Assembly (NCBI GenBank): GCA_019636375.1
Contig: JAHBXS010000001.1
Span: 434,001-498,000, forward strand
Origin: Pirellulaceae bacterium
GTDB taxonomy: Bacteria > Planctomycetota > Planctomycetia > Pirellulales > Pirellulaceae
Direction of reading: 5' to 3'
Length of the DNA: 64,000 bases
The translations under genes and the position numbers were made by a program. Under the pieces are notes generated by a model. That model was given only the letters and a program-made list of their open reading frames with translations. It was not told the origin of the DNA and made no database searches. Of this stretch, positions 8,206-16,581 are shown in pieces. Position 1 is the stretch's first letter. Each line of letters opens with the position of its first letter.

Positions 8206-8889
8206 TCTCAAGCTCAGCTCGGCGGATAACCAATAAGCCGTTACCATCGCGAGATATGACTTAAGGTGTGGCGGTTGGTAGGGGGGCCCGAAGCGAGGGG
8301 CGTTGAATGGCCGAAAAAATGAGCCGATGTTTAAGGGCTTTGTTCAAGAAGCCCGATGAGGCTCTGCGAACGCTTGGTCCCTTTCCAGCCATTCTCGCTG
8401 CACCAGCCCTTAAACGCTCTAGCCGTCAACGATACGACCGTAAACCATTCCGCTTTGCTCGGTCGCCATGATGATCGTCCCGTGGGTGTGAGCTGACTTG
8501 CGCAATGAGATTGGCAGGTTCGAGCAAATTCTGGAACCAGAGGCTAACGAGATCGTCCGGCTTAGTCGCCTCGTATTCCCGAAGAAAAGCAAGAAACGTA
8601 AATATCCGCCAGGTGAACCGGCGGCATTAGTGCCAAGGCGTAATCCCGTTGTTGCGAGAAACGGAAATATCACGTGAACAAGTCAGGTGCATTATGCCGC
8701 ACGGTCAACGGAACCGACTCGTTTTTTTCGGAATTCAATTTCAAAATGGCGGAACTTGTCGAGAGTGTCGAGTTAATTCGGGATTCACGAAAGTATTGAC
8801 GACTTCCGCTACGAAAAAATCAACAAGTCCTTGTTGGCGTCAGCTATGCCTGCGGGTTTGCACTAAGCTTTTGGATTTACAAACAGAGA
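8206..8889. other. Non-coding stretch after the cassette array
   Basis: No gene supported. It contains an orphan attC left box at 8223-8230, an imperfect repeat AAGGGCTTTG...CAGCCCTT near 8331-8413, and at about 8605-8695 a segment similar to the RHS-debris region at 45555-45672. Both contain TATCCGCC-GGTGAACCGGCGGCATT followed by GCGAGAAAC and CAAG-CAGGTGCATT-like words, which suggests the same decayed element. Confidence 0.5.
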
Positions 8890-9849
8890 TCAATGTTCGT
8901 GGGGTTGGTCGAATGGCAAGACATCTTCAAGGCCCAATAAAAACCGCATCTTCTCTCGAAACGCGTCTTTTTTCGAAAATGCCCCTTCAACGGCGAACAA
9001 TTCCTTTGGCTCGCGTTGAAGCTTGAGTATCGCATGCCAGGCGGCACCGACCATCGCATGGACCGTCCGATGGGCATCGTAATCCAAGTAGTCGAACAAT
9101 GCCGAGGCATGATGGAACGCCTTCTCCAGCCGGCTCGTGTAAGTTCTCACAAGATAGTCGATTGGTTTCGAGTAGGCCGACGACGCCAAAGTCTCGCGAT
9201 CGCAACCGGTTTCCGCGAGGTCCTCGCTGGCCAGATACAATCGTCCCGCCGCCGCTTGCTGCCTAGCGGTCAGCAGCCATTCGGTGATCAACAGGGCTTG
9301 ACCACATTCCAACGCAGGGACTTCAAACCCTGCCTTCTTGACCCCCATCATTTGGACTGCAACTACAAATGGACTACCGCCCAGACGTGTGGCCAAAACC
9401 TCAACATCGGCATAAGTTTGTGGCTGCCGAAAACGCAACAAATGATCAAAACCTTCAAAAAAGTCGAACAAATATTGCTTGGGGATGTCCCAGTGCTCGA
9501 GCGATTCGTGAACCGCGCCCCATTCAGCCGACAGGTATTTCCCACACCAGGCATCATTGAGGTCCTCGCGAGCTTCGTTGAGCGTATCAAAGGAAATCTG
9601 CCCTGTCGGTTTCGAGTGCCGATAGGCATCCAGCCCGTGATTAACCACAAACAGCAACGAATCCAAGCCCCGCCGCACATCAGACGGCAAGTTCATTAAC
9701 GGCCACAACCTGGAACCAATGGCACGTTTGACAATCCGTTTGCAGGAGCGATGCCCTTTTTCAATGTCCGCCTCCGACAATGAGACGTAGCTTCGTTCAG
9801 GGGGGCGTTGCGAGGGAGCTTGGGCGACGGGTACCGAGGTGGATTCCAT
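8890..9849 (-). CDS. Squalene/phytoene synthase family protein, degenerate catalytic motifs
   Basis: 319 residues from the ATG ending at 9849. The length and helix pattern follow the head-to-head prenyl synthase fold. EDLNDAWCGKY, the FDFFEGFDHLL region, YADVEVLATRLGG and AAAGRLYLASEDLAETG align with the family blocks that end in the GRxYLPxED signature. However, the two Asp-rich motifs that bind the diphosphate magnesium ions in active enzymes are not intact (RGLDSLLFVVNHGLDAY and LITEWLLTARQ). It may be an inactive or specialised relative. Divergent from ispH, 181 bp apart, which fits an isoprenoid theme but proves nothing. Confidence 0.7.
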   Translation of the reverse strand: MESTSVPVAQAPSQRPPERSYVSLSEADIEKGHRSCKRIVKRAIGSRLWPLMNLPSDVRRGLDSLLFVVNHGLDAYRHSKPTGQISFDTLNEAREDLNDAWCGKYLSAEWGAVHESLEHWDIPKQYLFDFFEGFDHLLRFRQPQTYADVEVLATRLGGSPFVVAVQMMGVKKAGFEVPALECGQALLITEWLLTARQQAAAGRLYLASEDLAETGCDRETLASSAYSKPIDYLVRTYTSRLEKAFHHASALFDYLDYDAHRTVHAMVGAAWHAILKLQREPKELFAVEGAFSKKDAFREKMRFLLGLEDVLPFDQPHEH

Positions 9850-10030
9850 TTAAAAAGTCTCTGTTATTTTTCGGGCTTTTGCCACCGTAGCGGCTTAAAT
9901 TGGTTGCTTCGTGTCCGTCTGATAAGTTTCAAGTTCGTGAATCGCGGTGTTTTCAAAAGGCAATTCCGAGCCGATCTCGCCGACGGGACGACAATCCATT
10001 ATGATGATTTTCGAGCAGAAAGGTAGTTCC

Positions 10031-10978
10031 ATGCAAGTATTATTAGCAAACCCGAGAGGTTTTTGTGCGGGGGTCAATATGGCCGTCGATAGCCTTGAGT
10101 TGACCCTCGAAAAATTCGGCTCACCGGTTTATGTCTTCCACGAAATCGTCCACAACAAATATGTCGTCGAGACGTTCCGGCAAAAGGGTGCGATATTTGT
10201 GGACGATTTGAGTGAAGTCCCCCATGGGGCGACCTTAATGTTTTCGGCTCATGGCGTCTCACCGGAAATTCGCAATGCCGCCAAGGCCCGCAACTTGACG
10301 GCGATCGACGCTACTTGCCCTCTCGTTACAAAAGTCCATTTGGAGGCCATTAAATACGCCCGCGAAGGCTACACGATTTTCCTCATCGGCCACGAAGGAC
10401 ACGACGAGGTCATCGGCACGATGGGCGAGGCACCCCACGCCATGATCTTAGTCGAAACCGTCGAAGATGTGGACAAACTAGACGTCCCCGACGACGGCAA
10501 GTACGCCTACCTGACTCAAACCACACTCTCGGTGGATGACGCCAACCGGATCATCGCTCGACTTCGCGCCCGATTCCCCAACCTCGTCAATCCACCAAAA
10601 GAAGATATCTGCTACGCGACTCAGAACCGTCAAGAAGCCGTGCGAATCCTGGCCCAAGCTGTCGACGTTTGCCTCGTGCTTGGCAGCCAAAACAGCTCGA
10701 ACAGCCAACGCCTTTGCGAATTGGCAACGGAATCCGGCGTTCGCGCTTACTTGATCGATGGTCCTGAGGACATCGATCCAAACTGGTTCACCTCGACAGA
10801 TCGCGTCCTCGTTACGGCGGGTGCGAGTGCCCCCGAAACTGTTGTCGAACAAGTACTCGATTGGCTAGTCGAACGATTTCAAGCCACGGTTGAAGTGCGA
10901 ACGACACGCGAAGAGAATGTCCATTTCCCACTTCCAAAAATTCTCCGTGCCCTTTCCCAAAGTGGTCAGACTCCCTGA
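10031..10978 (+). CDS. ispH: 4-Hydroxy-3-methylbut-2-enyl diphosphate reductase
   Basis: 315 residues from the ATG at 10031, preceded by AAAGG; an in-frame ATG at 10001 is a weaker choice because the family begins MxVxLANPRGFCAGV. The last enzyme of the MEP pathway, it makes IPP and DMAPP using a [4Fe-4S] cluster held by three cysteines, seen here at about 12 (RGFC), 96 (DATCP) and 194 (DICYATQNRQ). The conserved VHNKYVV, FSAHGVSP and GSQNSSNSQRL blocks are present and the length is normal. A complete, ordinary family member. Confidence 0.97.
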   Translation: MQVLLANPRGFCAGVNMAVDSLELTLEKFGSPVYVFHEIVHNKYVVETFRQKGAIFVDDLSEVPHGATLMFSAHGVSPEIRNAAKARNLTAIDATCPLVTKVHLEAIKYAREGYTIFLIGHEGHDEVIGTMGEAPHAMILVETVEDVDKLDVPDDGKYAYLTQTTLSVDDANRIIARLRARFPNLVNPPKEDICYATQNRQEAVRILAQAVDVCLVLGSQNSSNSQRLCELATESGVRAYLIDGPEDIDPNWFTSTDRVLVTAGASAPETVVEQVLDWLVERFQATVEVRTTREENVHFPLPKILRALSQSGQTP

Positions 10979-11026
10979 TGAAGCGGCAAATCGAAAATTC
11001 AGATCAACCGAGGTTTTTAGGGCGAC

Positions 11027-12784
11027 ATGTTTGACTTGGTAGCACAGGGTAAAGAACCGGGTCAGCGGTGGCGAAAGAAAATTCGCGACAACGAGTGGCA
11101 CATCATTGGGCGTCAAGCGGAAACGTATGCGGTCCCCTGGGACGCTCAATTGTCGCGTCAACACGCTCGCATTCGGCTTGCCAAAAACGGCATCGAAGTT
11201 GAAAAAATCCCTCAGTCCGTTAACCCAATTTTTTTCGACGGAAATCCAGTAGAGAAATTTTTGGTCCAAGCGAACCAGCACTTTGTCATCGGGCTGACCC
11301 GATTTTCGCTGTATCCCTCACAAGCGTATGTCACCCTCGACGCCCCACGTCCAATTCACCAACTGACGTTCTCCGATGAGTTCCTGCAACAACTCGACTA
11401 CCGCGACGCCAGCCAACGTATCAACGTTCTTAGCCAACTCCCCGAATTAATCGCCGATGCAGCCAACGAAGAGCAGTTGCTCGGCAAGATCGCTAACGTG
11501 ATGTTGCAGGGCATCCCTTTGGCGGAAGTTGTCGGAATGGTCGACGCCTCGCGCGGTGGAGAATCCGTGGCGATAAAATTTTGGGACAGTCGCCAAGAAT
11601 TTTCCAAATCCTTCCAACCAAGCGAAAGTCTGATTCGCGAGGCTGTGGATACCGCCACAACCGTCTTGCATGTGTGGAGCGACCAAGCAGGGCAGGGCTC
11701 CGAGTACACGCTGCAACAACATGCGGACTGGGCATTCGTTTGTCCTCTTCGCGGTGCAGCGGCAAAAGGGCAAGCGATCTATGTATCGGGCCGTGTGGGA
11801 AAACTCGGCAAGAAACTGACGACCGAGTTGTTGCACGACGATTTAAAGTTCGCTCAACTCGTCACGTCAACTTATGCCAATGTTGTCGAGCTAGAATCGT
11901 TGCAGCGTCGCCAAGCGGCACTGCGTTCGTTTTTTTCCCCAGTTGTCGTCGAAGCTATCTCAGGCTCAGACCCCGACAAAGTTCTGGAACCTAGGACCGG
12001 CCAATTGTCCGTCCTCTTCGGTGACTTGCGAGGTTTTTCGGCAAGCAGCGAACGACTTTCGGAAAACCTTTTGGAACTCCTTAATCGCGTCAGCCGTTCA
12101 CTGGGGATTATGACCAGTTGCATTTTGCACGGACGAGGCGTTGTCGGCGATTTTCACGGCGATGCGGTGATGGGCTTTTGGGGCTGGCCACTCGTGCAGC
12201 CCGATGCAGCTCGCCGCGCTATTCAGACAGCGATTGAAATCACGCGTCAGTTCGCCGACAGCCAATCCGAGCAAGCAGACACGACGGAGGGGCTCCTGAT
12301 GGGTTTGGGAATTTCGTCGGGCATTGCCGTGGCCGGCAAAATTGGAACGAGCGATCAGGTCAAGGTCACTGCCTTCGGGCCGGTGGTAAACCTCGCCTCG
12401 CGACTCGAAGGAATGACCCGCTACTTTAAAGTTCCGATTCTGTGTGATGAGGCAACCATTCGAGAGGTCGCGTCTGGTCCCGACGGAGCGGTCTTGCCGA
12501 ATCGTCGCCTTGCTGCCGTCATCCCTTATGGACTGAACCGAGCGACAAACGTCTACCAAGTCCTGGGGACCGGCTCGAGTGACAATTTTTCCGCCGAACA
12601 CCTTGCCGCCTACGCCAACGCACTTTCGCGGTTTGAAAATCGAAATTGGACGGACTCCCGGGAAAGCTTTGAGATTTTGGCCGAAAAGGATTCGGCGGCT
12701 CGATTCGTTGTAGATTTTATTCGCCGCCACAATGATCAACCGCCCAGCCAATGGAATGGAGCCATTTCGATGCCGGGTAAGTAA
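11027..12784 (+). CDS. Class III adenylate/guanylate cyclase with FHA and GAF-like domains
   Basis: 585 residues. Residues about 1-105 form an FHA domain (WHIIGRQ, LSRQHARIRLAKNG), about 140-285 a GAF-like sensor, and about 320-510 a class III cyclase domain. The metal-binding aspartates are at about 333 (VLFGDLRGFSA) and 379 (FHGDAVMGFWG). KVTAFGPVVNLASRLEG supplies the Lys that favours ATP and the Asn/Arg of the transition-state site, so it should make cAMP. No membrane segment; cytoplasmic. The FHA part suggests control by a phosphothreonine protein, in keeping with the Ser/Thr kinase encoded about 4 kb downstream. It starts 49 bases after ispH and could be co-transcribed. Confidence 0.92.
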   Translation: MFDLVAQGKEPGQRWRKKIRDNEWHIIGRQAETYAVPWDAQLSRQHARIRLAKNGIEVEKIPQSVNPIFFDGNPVEKFLVQANQHFVIGLTRFSLYPSQAYVTLDAPRPIHQLTFSDEFLQQLDYRDASQRINVLSQLPELIADAANEEQLLGKIANVMLQGIPLAEVVGMVDASRGGESVAIKFWDSRQEFSKSFQPSESLIREAVDTATTVLHVWSDQAGQGSEYTLQQHADWAFVCPLRGAAAKGQAIYVSGRVGKLGKKLTTELLHDDLKFAQLVTSTYANVVELESLQRRQAALRSFFSPVVVEAISGSDPDKVLEPRTGQLSVLFGDLRGFSASSERLSENLLELLNRVSRSLGIMTSCILHGRGVVGDFHGDAVMGFWGWPLVQPDAARRAIQTAIEITRQFADSQSEQADTTEGLLMGLGISSGIAVAGKIGTSDQVKVTAFGPVVNLASRLEGMTRYFKVPILCDEATIREVASGPDGAVLPNRRLAAVIPYGLNRATNVYQVLGTGSSDNFSAEHLAAYANALSRFENRNWTDSRESFEILAEKDSAARFVVDFIRRHNDQPPSQWNGAISMPGK

Positions 12785-12830
12785 CGCCTTCCTTGCTTCC
12801 GAAAGTTTACACTTTGCATTAGAATATGGG

Positions 12831-12980
12831 ATACCGTTCAAGGAGGGAACGGCCACGTAGCTTGTCACTCCGTCAAAAGGCGGGCACACCGAAGGAACTT
12901 GCCGAGGCAAATCGGTTGGATATGTGATTCGCTAAAGCGGGAATGCTTTAAGTTCCAAAGTCGATCCCGCGAAAGGTTAC
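12831..12980 (+). mobile_element. Dispersed 150-bp inverted-repeat element, copy A
   Basis: Begins ATACCGTTCAAGGAGGGAAC and ends CCCGCGAAAGGTTAC; the ends are diverged forms of the terminal repeat TAACCGTTCACGGA. The inner part shares GGCCACG, TGTCACTCCGT, AAAAGGCGG, TATGTGATTCGC and GCGGGAAT with the other copies. It codes for no protein, so it resembles a MITE or a long REP-type element. Confidence 0.75.
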
Positions 12981-13028
12981 GATAAATCAAATGATGCTGC
13001 AATTTTTTCATATTCCCTGAATTTTCTT

Positions 13029-13895
13029 ATGCCTTCGCGAAACTCCTCGGTCAATCCAGTAGCTCTCCGTCCACCTCCAGCCGCGCAAGTCGTTTTTAAA
13101 TCGCAGATCGATCGCTCCATGCGTGAGCTATCGGAGAATCAACGAGCCCTGTTGAGTGCGGAGTTGTGTCTTTGTTCTTTTTACGAGGACGACGATTATG
13201 CTGCCGCCATCGGACGCATTGGATTTCAACGCACGCATGTTTACGAATATGAAAGTTTCCACGTCTCGATCATCGAAAACAACCACGATACGTTTGTGGT
13301 TGTGGGTGCTCCCTTGCGTATGCGTTGGGAAGATTTCGAAAAGGCCGTCAATCTTCCGCCAGTTCCGTCGGAATCGGTGGGGCAAATCAACCCCGTTTTC
13401 AAAGATGTGGCCGACCATCTTTGGCCAGAAGTTGAATGCGCCTTGAGCAAAAATCTCAAACCTTTGTGGTTTGCGGGCCATTCTCTTGGCGGTGCCGTTG
13501 CCGATGTCTTAGCCAACCGCTGCCTCACCTCGCACATCAAATCCGAGCCGCAATGCCTTTACACGTTTGGAAGCCCACGTGTCGGATGTCGCAAGTATGT
13601 CAATTACTTGCCGGTCAATCACCAACGTTGGATTCATAACGATGACGGGGTTACCTTTTTGCCTCCGGCCCGCCTGGGCTATCAACATGGCGGCACGGAA
13701 ATGCGAATCGATTCCTTTTGTCGTTTGAATCAACCCGGGCTGTGGCATCGAACGGCGGAAAGAATTAAGGGGGCTTACAAAACCTTCGTTCATTCACCGC
13801 AAGCGATTCAAGATCACGCCATCTGCGGTTACGTTGACGCAATTTTTGAAGCAGTTTTACACGAAGAAAAGTCGTCGCGATTGCGAACTCATTGA
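13029..13895 (+). CDS. Class 3 lipase-like alpha/beta hydrolase
   Basis: 288 residues. The nucleophile elbow is WFAGHSLGGAVADVLANRC with Ser at about 152. It is followed by the typical lipase_3 segments LYTFGSPRVGCRKYVN and RWIHNDDGVTFLPP, which likely provides the catalytic Asp; a His is available at QDHAICGY. There is no signal peptide, so an intracellular lipase or esterase is expected, but the substrate cannot be read from sequence. The start at 13029 follows the dispersed element at 12831-12980 by under 50 bp, so its promoter may lie in or next to that element. The next gene follows by 20 bp. Confidence 0.88.
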   Translation: MPSRNSSVNPVALRPPPAAQVVFKSQIDRSMRELSENQRALLSAELCLCSFYEDDDYAAAIGRIGFQRTHVYEYESFHVSIIENNHDTFVVVGAPLRMRWEDFEKAVNLPPVPSESVGQINPVFKDVADHLWPEVECALSKNLKPLWFAGHSLGGAVADVLANRCLTSHIKSEPQCLYTFGSPRVGCRKYVNYLPVNHQRWIHNDDGVTFLPPARLGYQHGGTEMRIDSFCRLNQPGLWHRTAERIKGAYKTFVHSPQAIQDHAICGYVDAIFEAVLHEEKSSRLRTH

Positions 13896-13915
13896 CCTTC
13901 TGAGGGGATGATTCC

Positions 13916-14716
13916 GTGTCAATTTCGATCGAATGCCCCAACGGTTGTCGCTTTCAAGCCCCTGCCGACGCCTCGGCCTCTCAAATCCGTTGCCCTAGTT
14001 GTCGTCGCGTCATCGTGGTCGATTCGCACCCTATCGGGGGGGTGCTCTCCGCGACGATGGTGGAAGCCGAACAACCTCTTCAAGAAGCTGCCGATTTTTT
14101 GAACTCATTGAATGCCGGAAACCGCGAGCCGGTTGAATTCTTTCCGGAACTAAGGGTAGGCGACGTCTCGCCCCCTCCTTCGACTGACGTGAAAACCAAA
14201 GACATTTGGGCGCAACGGGTCGCACAGCGATTAAGCGGGCGGCGAACTTCCGCACGGCTGTTTGCGTGGAGTTTAGTGTTTCTTGCCGTCGTCACGATGA
14301 TCCCCCCGACGCTCTGGTGGTGGGAATGGACAAGTCTCGTCGCTAACCAAACCACACTTCCGCGTTGGGTTTATCTGTCGCTGTTCCTGATGGGGCTTCA
14401 AGGCTTCTATGCCTTGTTGGTGCGACTGGTCCCAGACTGGAGTTCATTGCGAGCGGCGAGCTTTTTCTTACTGACCCTTGCATGTTTGATGGCGGTATCG
14501 AGTGCGGGATTGTCACTGTCGCTCAACAGCAATTTGATCGCTCGGTTGCTCCAAGTCCCTCCCAGTTTACAAGCTCGTGGCACTATCTGGTGCTTGGCAC
14601 TCGTTTGCCTTAACTTGCTCCTCAGCTTTTGGGCCTTTCGAGAGTATTCGCAATGGCGCAGAACCGAAGAATTATTCCACGAACTATTTCCTCAAACCGC
14701 TGTTCCGTCGACCTAG
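13916..14716 (+). CDS. Membrane protein with N-terminal zinc ribbon
   Basis: 266 residues from a GTG at 13916; no closer ATG keeps the cysteine motif. The first 30 residues form a four-cysteine zinc ribbon (CPNGCRF and CPSCRRVIVV, Cys at about 7, 11, 26 and 29), a module common at the front of planctomycete proteins. A linker of about 70 residues precedes four predicted helices (about 117-137, 150-168, 183-205 and 222-242). No catalytic motif seen; family not named. It lies 20 bp after the lipase gene in the same direction, so the two may be one transcript. Confidence 0.75.
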   Translation: MSISIECPNGCRFQAPADASASQIRCPSCRRVIVVDSHPIGGVLSATMVEAEQPLQEAADFLNSLNAGNREPVEFFPELRVGDVSPPPSTDVKTKDIWAQRVAQRLSGRRTSARLFAWSLVFLAVVTMIPPTLWWWEWTSLVANQTTLPRWVYLSLFLMGLQGFYALLVRLVPDWSSLRAASFFLLTLACLMAVSSAGLSLSLNSNLIARLLQVPPSLQARGTIWCLALVCLNLLLSFWAFREYSQWRRTEELFHELFPQTAVPST

Positions 14717-14748
14717 TATTTAATCTGACAAGTTCTTAAGTCTTGACC

Positions 14749-15435
14749 ATGGCCCCATCGCGAATTCTGATTCTCACACCGACGCAACAAGAACTGGAAT
14801 TGCTGCGAGGATCTTTTAATGGCGACCATGGCGAGCGACATTTGTCTGGCATATCGCCTATCGGCGAGAGAGAAATCGTTTGGGGAGCTTGTGGTTTTGG
14901 TTTGATTGAAGCCGCAGTCGGTGCCACAAGTAAAATCATCTCGACCAATCCAACTCATGTCATTCTGGCTGGAATCGCTGGTACTTATTCTGAATCACAA
15001 GCCCCCGTGGGCACTGCCCATTTTTTTCGTCAAGTAGCATGTTTAGAAATCGGCATCGGCCGTGGCCAAAATTTTAGCCCGTTCGAAGCTCAGCAACTTT
15101 CCAGTTGGAATGCAGAAGAGCCAATACTCGACTTGTTTTTACCCGCTTCCGAAAATGAAGAAATCCAAGATTTGCCTATCGCAGCGGGCCCATTGTTGAG
15201 CGTTGCCGCAGTATCGGCCGACGAGCAGGACGTCCAGTGTCAACTTTCAAAAGCTCCGCAGGCCGTCGCCGAAGACATGGAGGGGTACGCCGTCGCCGTT
15301 GCTTGCCGAAAACTTGGAATCCCCCTCACGATCATTCGCGGAATTTCAAACATCGCTGGAAACCGAGACAAATGCCACTGGAAAATCCCAGATGCCCTTC
15401 ACGCCGCAGCGAGATTGATCCGGGCCTTTTTCTGA
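14749..15435 (+). CDS. mqnB: Futalosine hydrolase-like nucleosidase
   Basis: 228 residues from the ATG at 14749 (an in-frame TTG lies six bases upstream). It belongs to the PNP/UDP phosphorylase fold. VILAGIAGTY is the purine-site glycine loop, and AEDMEGYAVAVAC with IRGISNIAGNRDKCHW matches the block typical of futalosine hydrolase, including the substrate-binding Met-Glu-Gly and the Asn/Arg-Asp tail. Futalosine hydrolase cleaves hypoxanthine from futalosine in the alternative menaquinone pathway. A methylthioadenosine or S-adenosylhomocysteine nucleosidase is the main alternative, but that family is less like this C-terminus. No other mqn gene is in the window. Confidence 0.85.
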   Translation: MAPSRILILTPTQQELELLRGSFNGDHGERHLSGISPIGEREIVWGACGFGLIEAAVGATSKIISTNPTHVILAGIAGTYSESQAPVGTAHFFRQVACLEIGIGRGQNFSPFEAQQLSSWNAEEPILDLFLPASENEEIQDLPIAAGPLLSVAAVSADEQDVQCQLSKAPQAVAEDMEGYAVAVACRKLGIPLTIIRGISNIAGNRDKCHWKIPDALHAAARLIRAFF

Positions 15436-15677
15436 TAATTTTTGAGCGGCGGATGATTAAGGAGTGGCAATCTGTCGACTCCAAGGCTCGACGCAAGAGC
15501 CTGCTAGCATCTATCGCGTTCGGATTGGGGTGGCTGGCTTCGCATTCTTGTTCTTGTTGTTGCCCGTGTTGGAGTCTCGCACAAAAGACTTGATTTCTCA
15601 CTTGGAACAAATCGGCCATTTGACTATTCTCCGCCCCTTCATAATTGTTCCTGCCGTTTTATCGAAAGACGAGTATT

Positions 15678-16451
15678 ATGCTCACCATCTTTAAAATTTT
15701 CCGTTGGACTTTGTTGTGCACAATGTTTTTGCTTGCCGTTTCCAATTCTCTGAAGGCTCAATCTGACTGGTTTGACGGCAGTTGGTTTAGTTCAGACGAA
15801 CACCCTTGGACCGGGTCGTTTGCCACTGGCATGAACGCTCGGTCGGGAAATGTCAACACAATGGATATCAACGCAAATTTGATTGCGAATCGGGAAACTG
15901 ATTTAAACCTCACCAATTTGATCGGAAATTACTTTTACGGGCGGAACAACTCTGCGACGGTCAATGATCGTGCCTTTGGGCAAGTTCGTCGCGAGCGGAA
16001 ACTAAATGACGTATGGTCGTTGTACTTTCAAGCGGGTTTGGAATTTGACCGATTTCGAGATTTTGACTATCGAATCGCCTTGCACTCCGGTTTTTCGAGA
16101 GAAATTTATCGCGTAGAACGCGGATTTTTGCGAGGACGGTTAGGGGCTGGAGCATCGAGGGAAGTGGGCTCTGCGAATGAAGACTGGAGCCCCGAACTGC
16201 AAATTGGTGCTGACTGGGAACATCAATTGACGGAAGCGATCAAGTTGTTTGCGATTCTCGATTACTATCCCAATGTCTCTGATTTCAGTGATTATCGCTT
16301 TAACACGAACGTCGGTTTGAACTATTTGATTAGTGCTCCGAGAGATGTCAGCTTACGGGTTTTTGCACAAAATCGATTTGACAGCACACCACCCCCAGGA
16401 AACGCCAACAACGACATTGACTATGGCGTCGCATTGTCGTTCGGATTTTAA
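15678..16451 (+). CDS. DUF481-type outer-membrane protein
   Basis: 257 residues from the ATG at 15678, 6 bases after AAAGACGAG. An N-terminal signal peptide (FKIFRWTLLCTMFLLAVSNS, likely cut after LKAQ) is followed by alternating amphipathic strands throughout. The fold opens with WTGSFATGMNARSGNVNT and ends with a C-terminal Phe (GVALSFGF), a usual outer-membrane beta-barrel ending. These features match DUF481/YdiY-like proteins, whose role is not well known. No nearby partner gene is informative. Confidence 0.8.
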   Translation: MLTIFKIFRWTLLCTMFLLAVSNSLKAQSDWFDGSWFSSDEHPWTGSFATGMNARSGNVNTMDINANLIANRETDLNLTNLIGNYFYGRNNSATVNDRAFGQVRRERKLNDVWSLYFQAGLEFDRFRDFDYRIALHSGFSREIYRVERGFLRGRLGAGASREVGSANEDWSPELQIGADWEHQLTEAIKLFAILDYYPNVSDFSDYRFNTNVGLNYLISAPRDVSLRVFAQNRFDSTPPPGNANNDIDYGVALSFGF

Positions 16452-16581
16452 CCGGCTTAGAACGCTAAATTGCGGGGCTTTGAATTGGCTCGCGATTTTA
16501 ATCTGCGGAGGATTGGTTTAAGATAGTGCGTGGTGGACAACTCGGCCTGTTCACTTTTTCCGCATTTAAATCGTTCTTTGC

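Larger units (their letters stand above)
4328..8230 (+). mobile_element. Integron-type gene-cassette array without integrase (CALIN)
   Basis: Five clear genes on the plus strand, plus one doubtful minus-strand frame, lie between six sites of 89-94 bp that look like integron attC sites. The end boxes (for example GGCATAAC...GTTATGCC and CGGATAAC...GTTATCCG) are inverted copies. The inner arms pair almost fully but the left arm carries one or two extra bases, the feature that sets strand choice for integron integrases. Three genes end with a TAA inside the left box and one opens with the ATG of the right box. A tyrosine recombinase of the IntI type is expected beside a complete integron, but none is encoded here. 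The product families are largely unfamiliar, as is usual for cassettes. The attC identity is an inference from structure and should be tested with a covariance-model search. Confidence 0.75.

Noticed and set aside
4328..8230. CRISPR-like interpretation of the repeated hairpin sites
   Set aside because: The sites are 500-1000 bp apart, differ in sequence apart from end boxes and arm pairing, and enclose open reading frames, unlike CRISPR repeats and spacers.
9016..9699. 227-residue plus-strand frame over the prenyl-synthase-like gene
   Set aside because: Opposite strand of a recognisable family; no start signal.
12098..12910. 270-residue minus-strand frame over the cyclase gene
   Set aside because: Complement of the conserved cyclase domain; no motif of its own.
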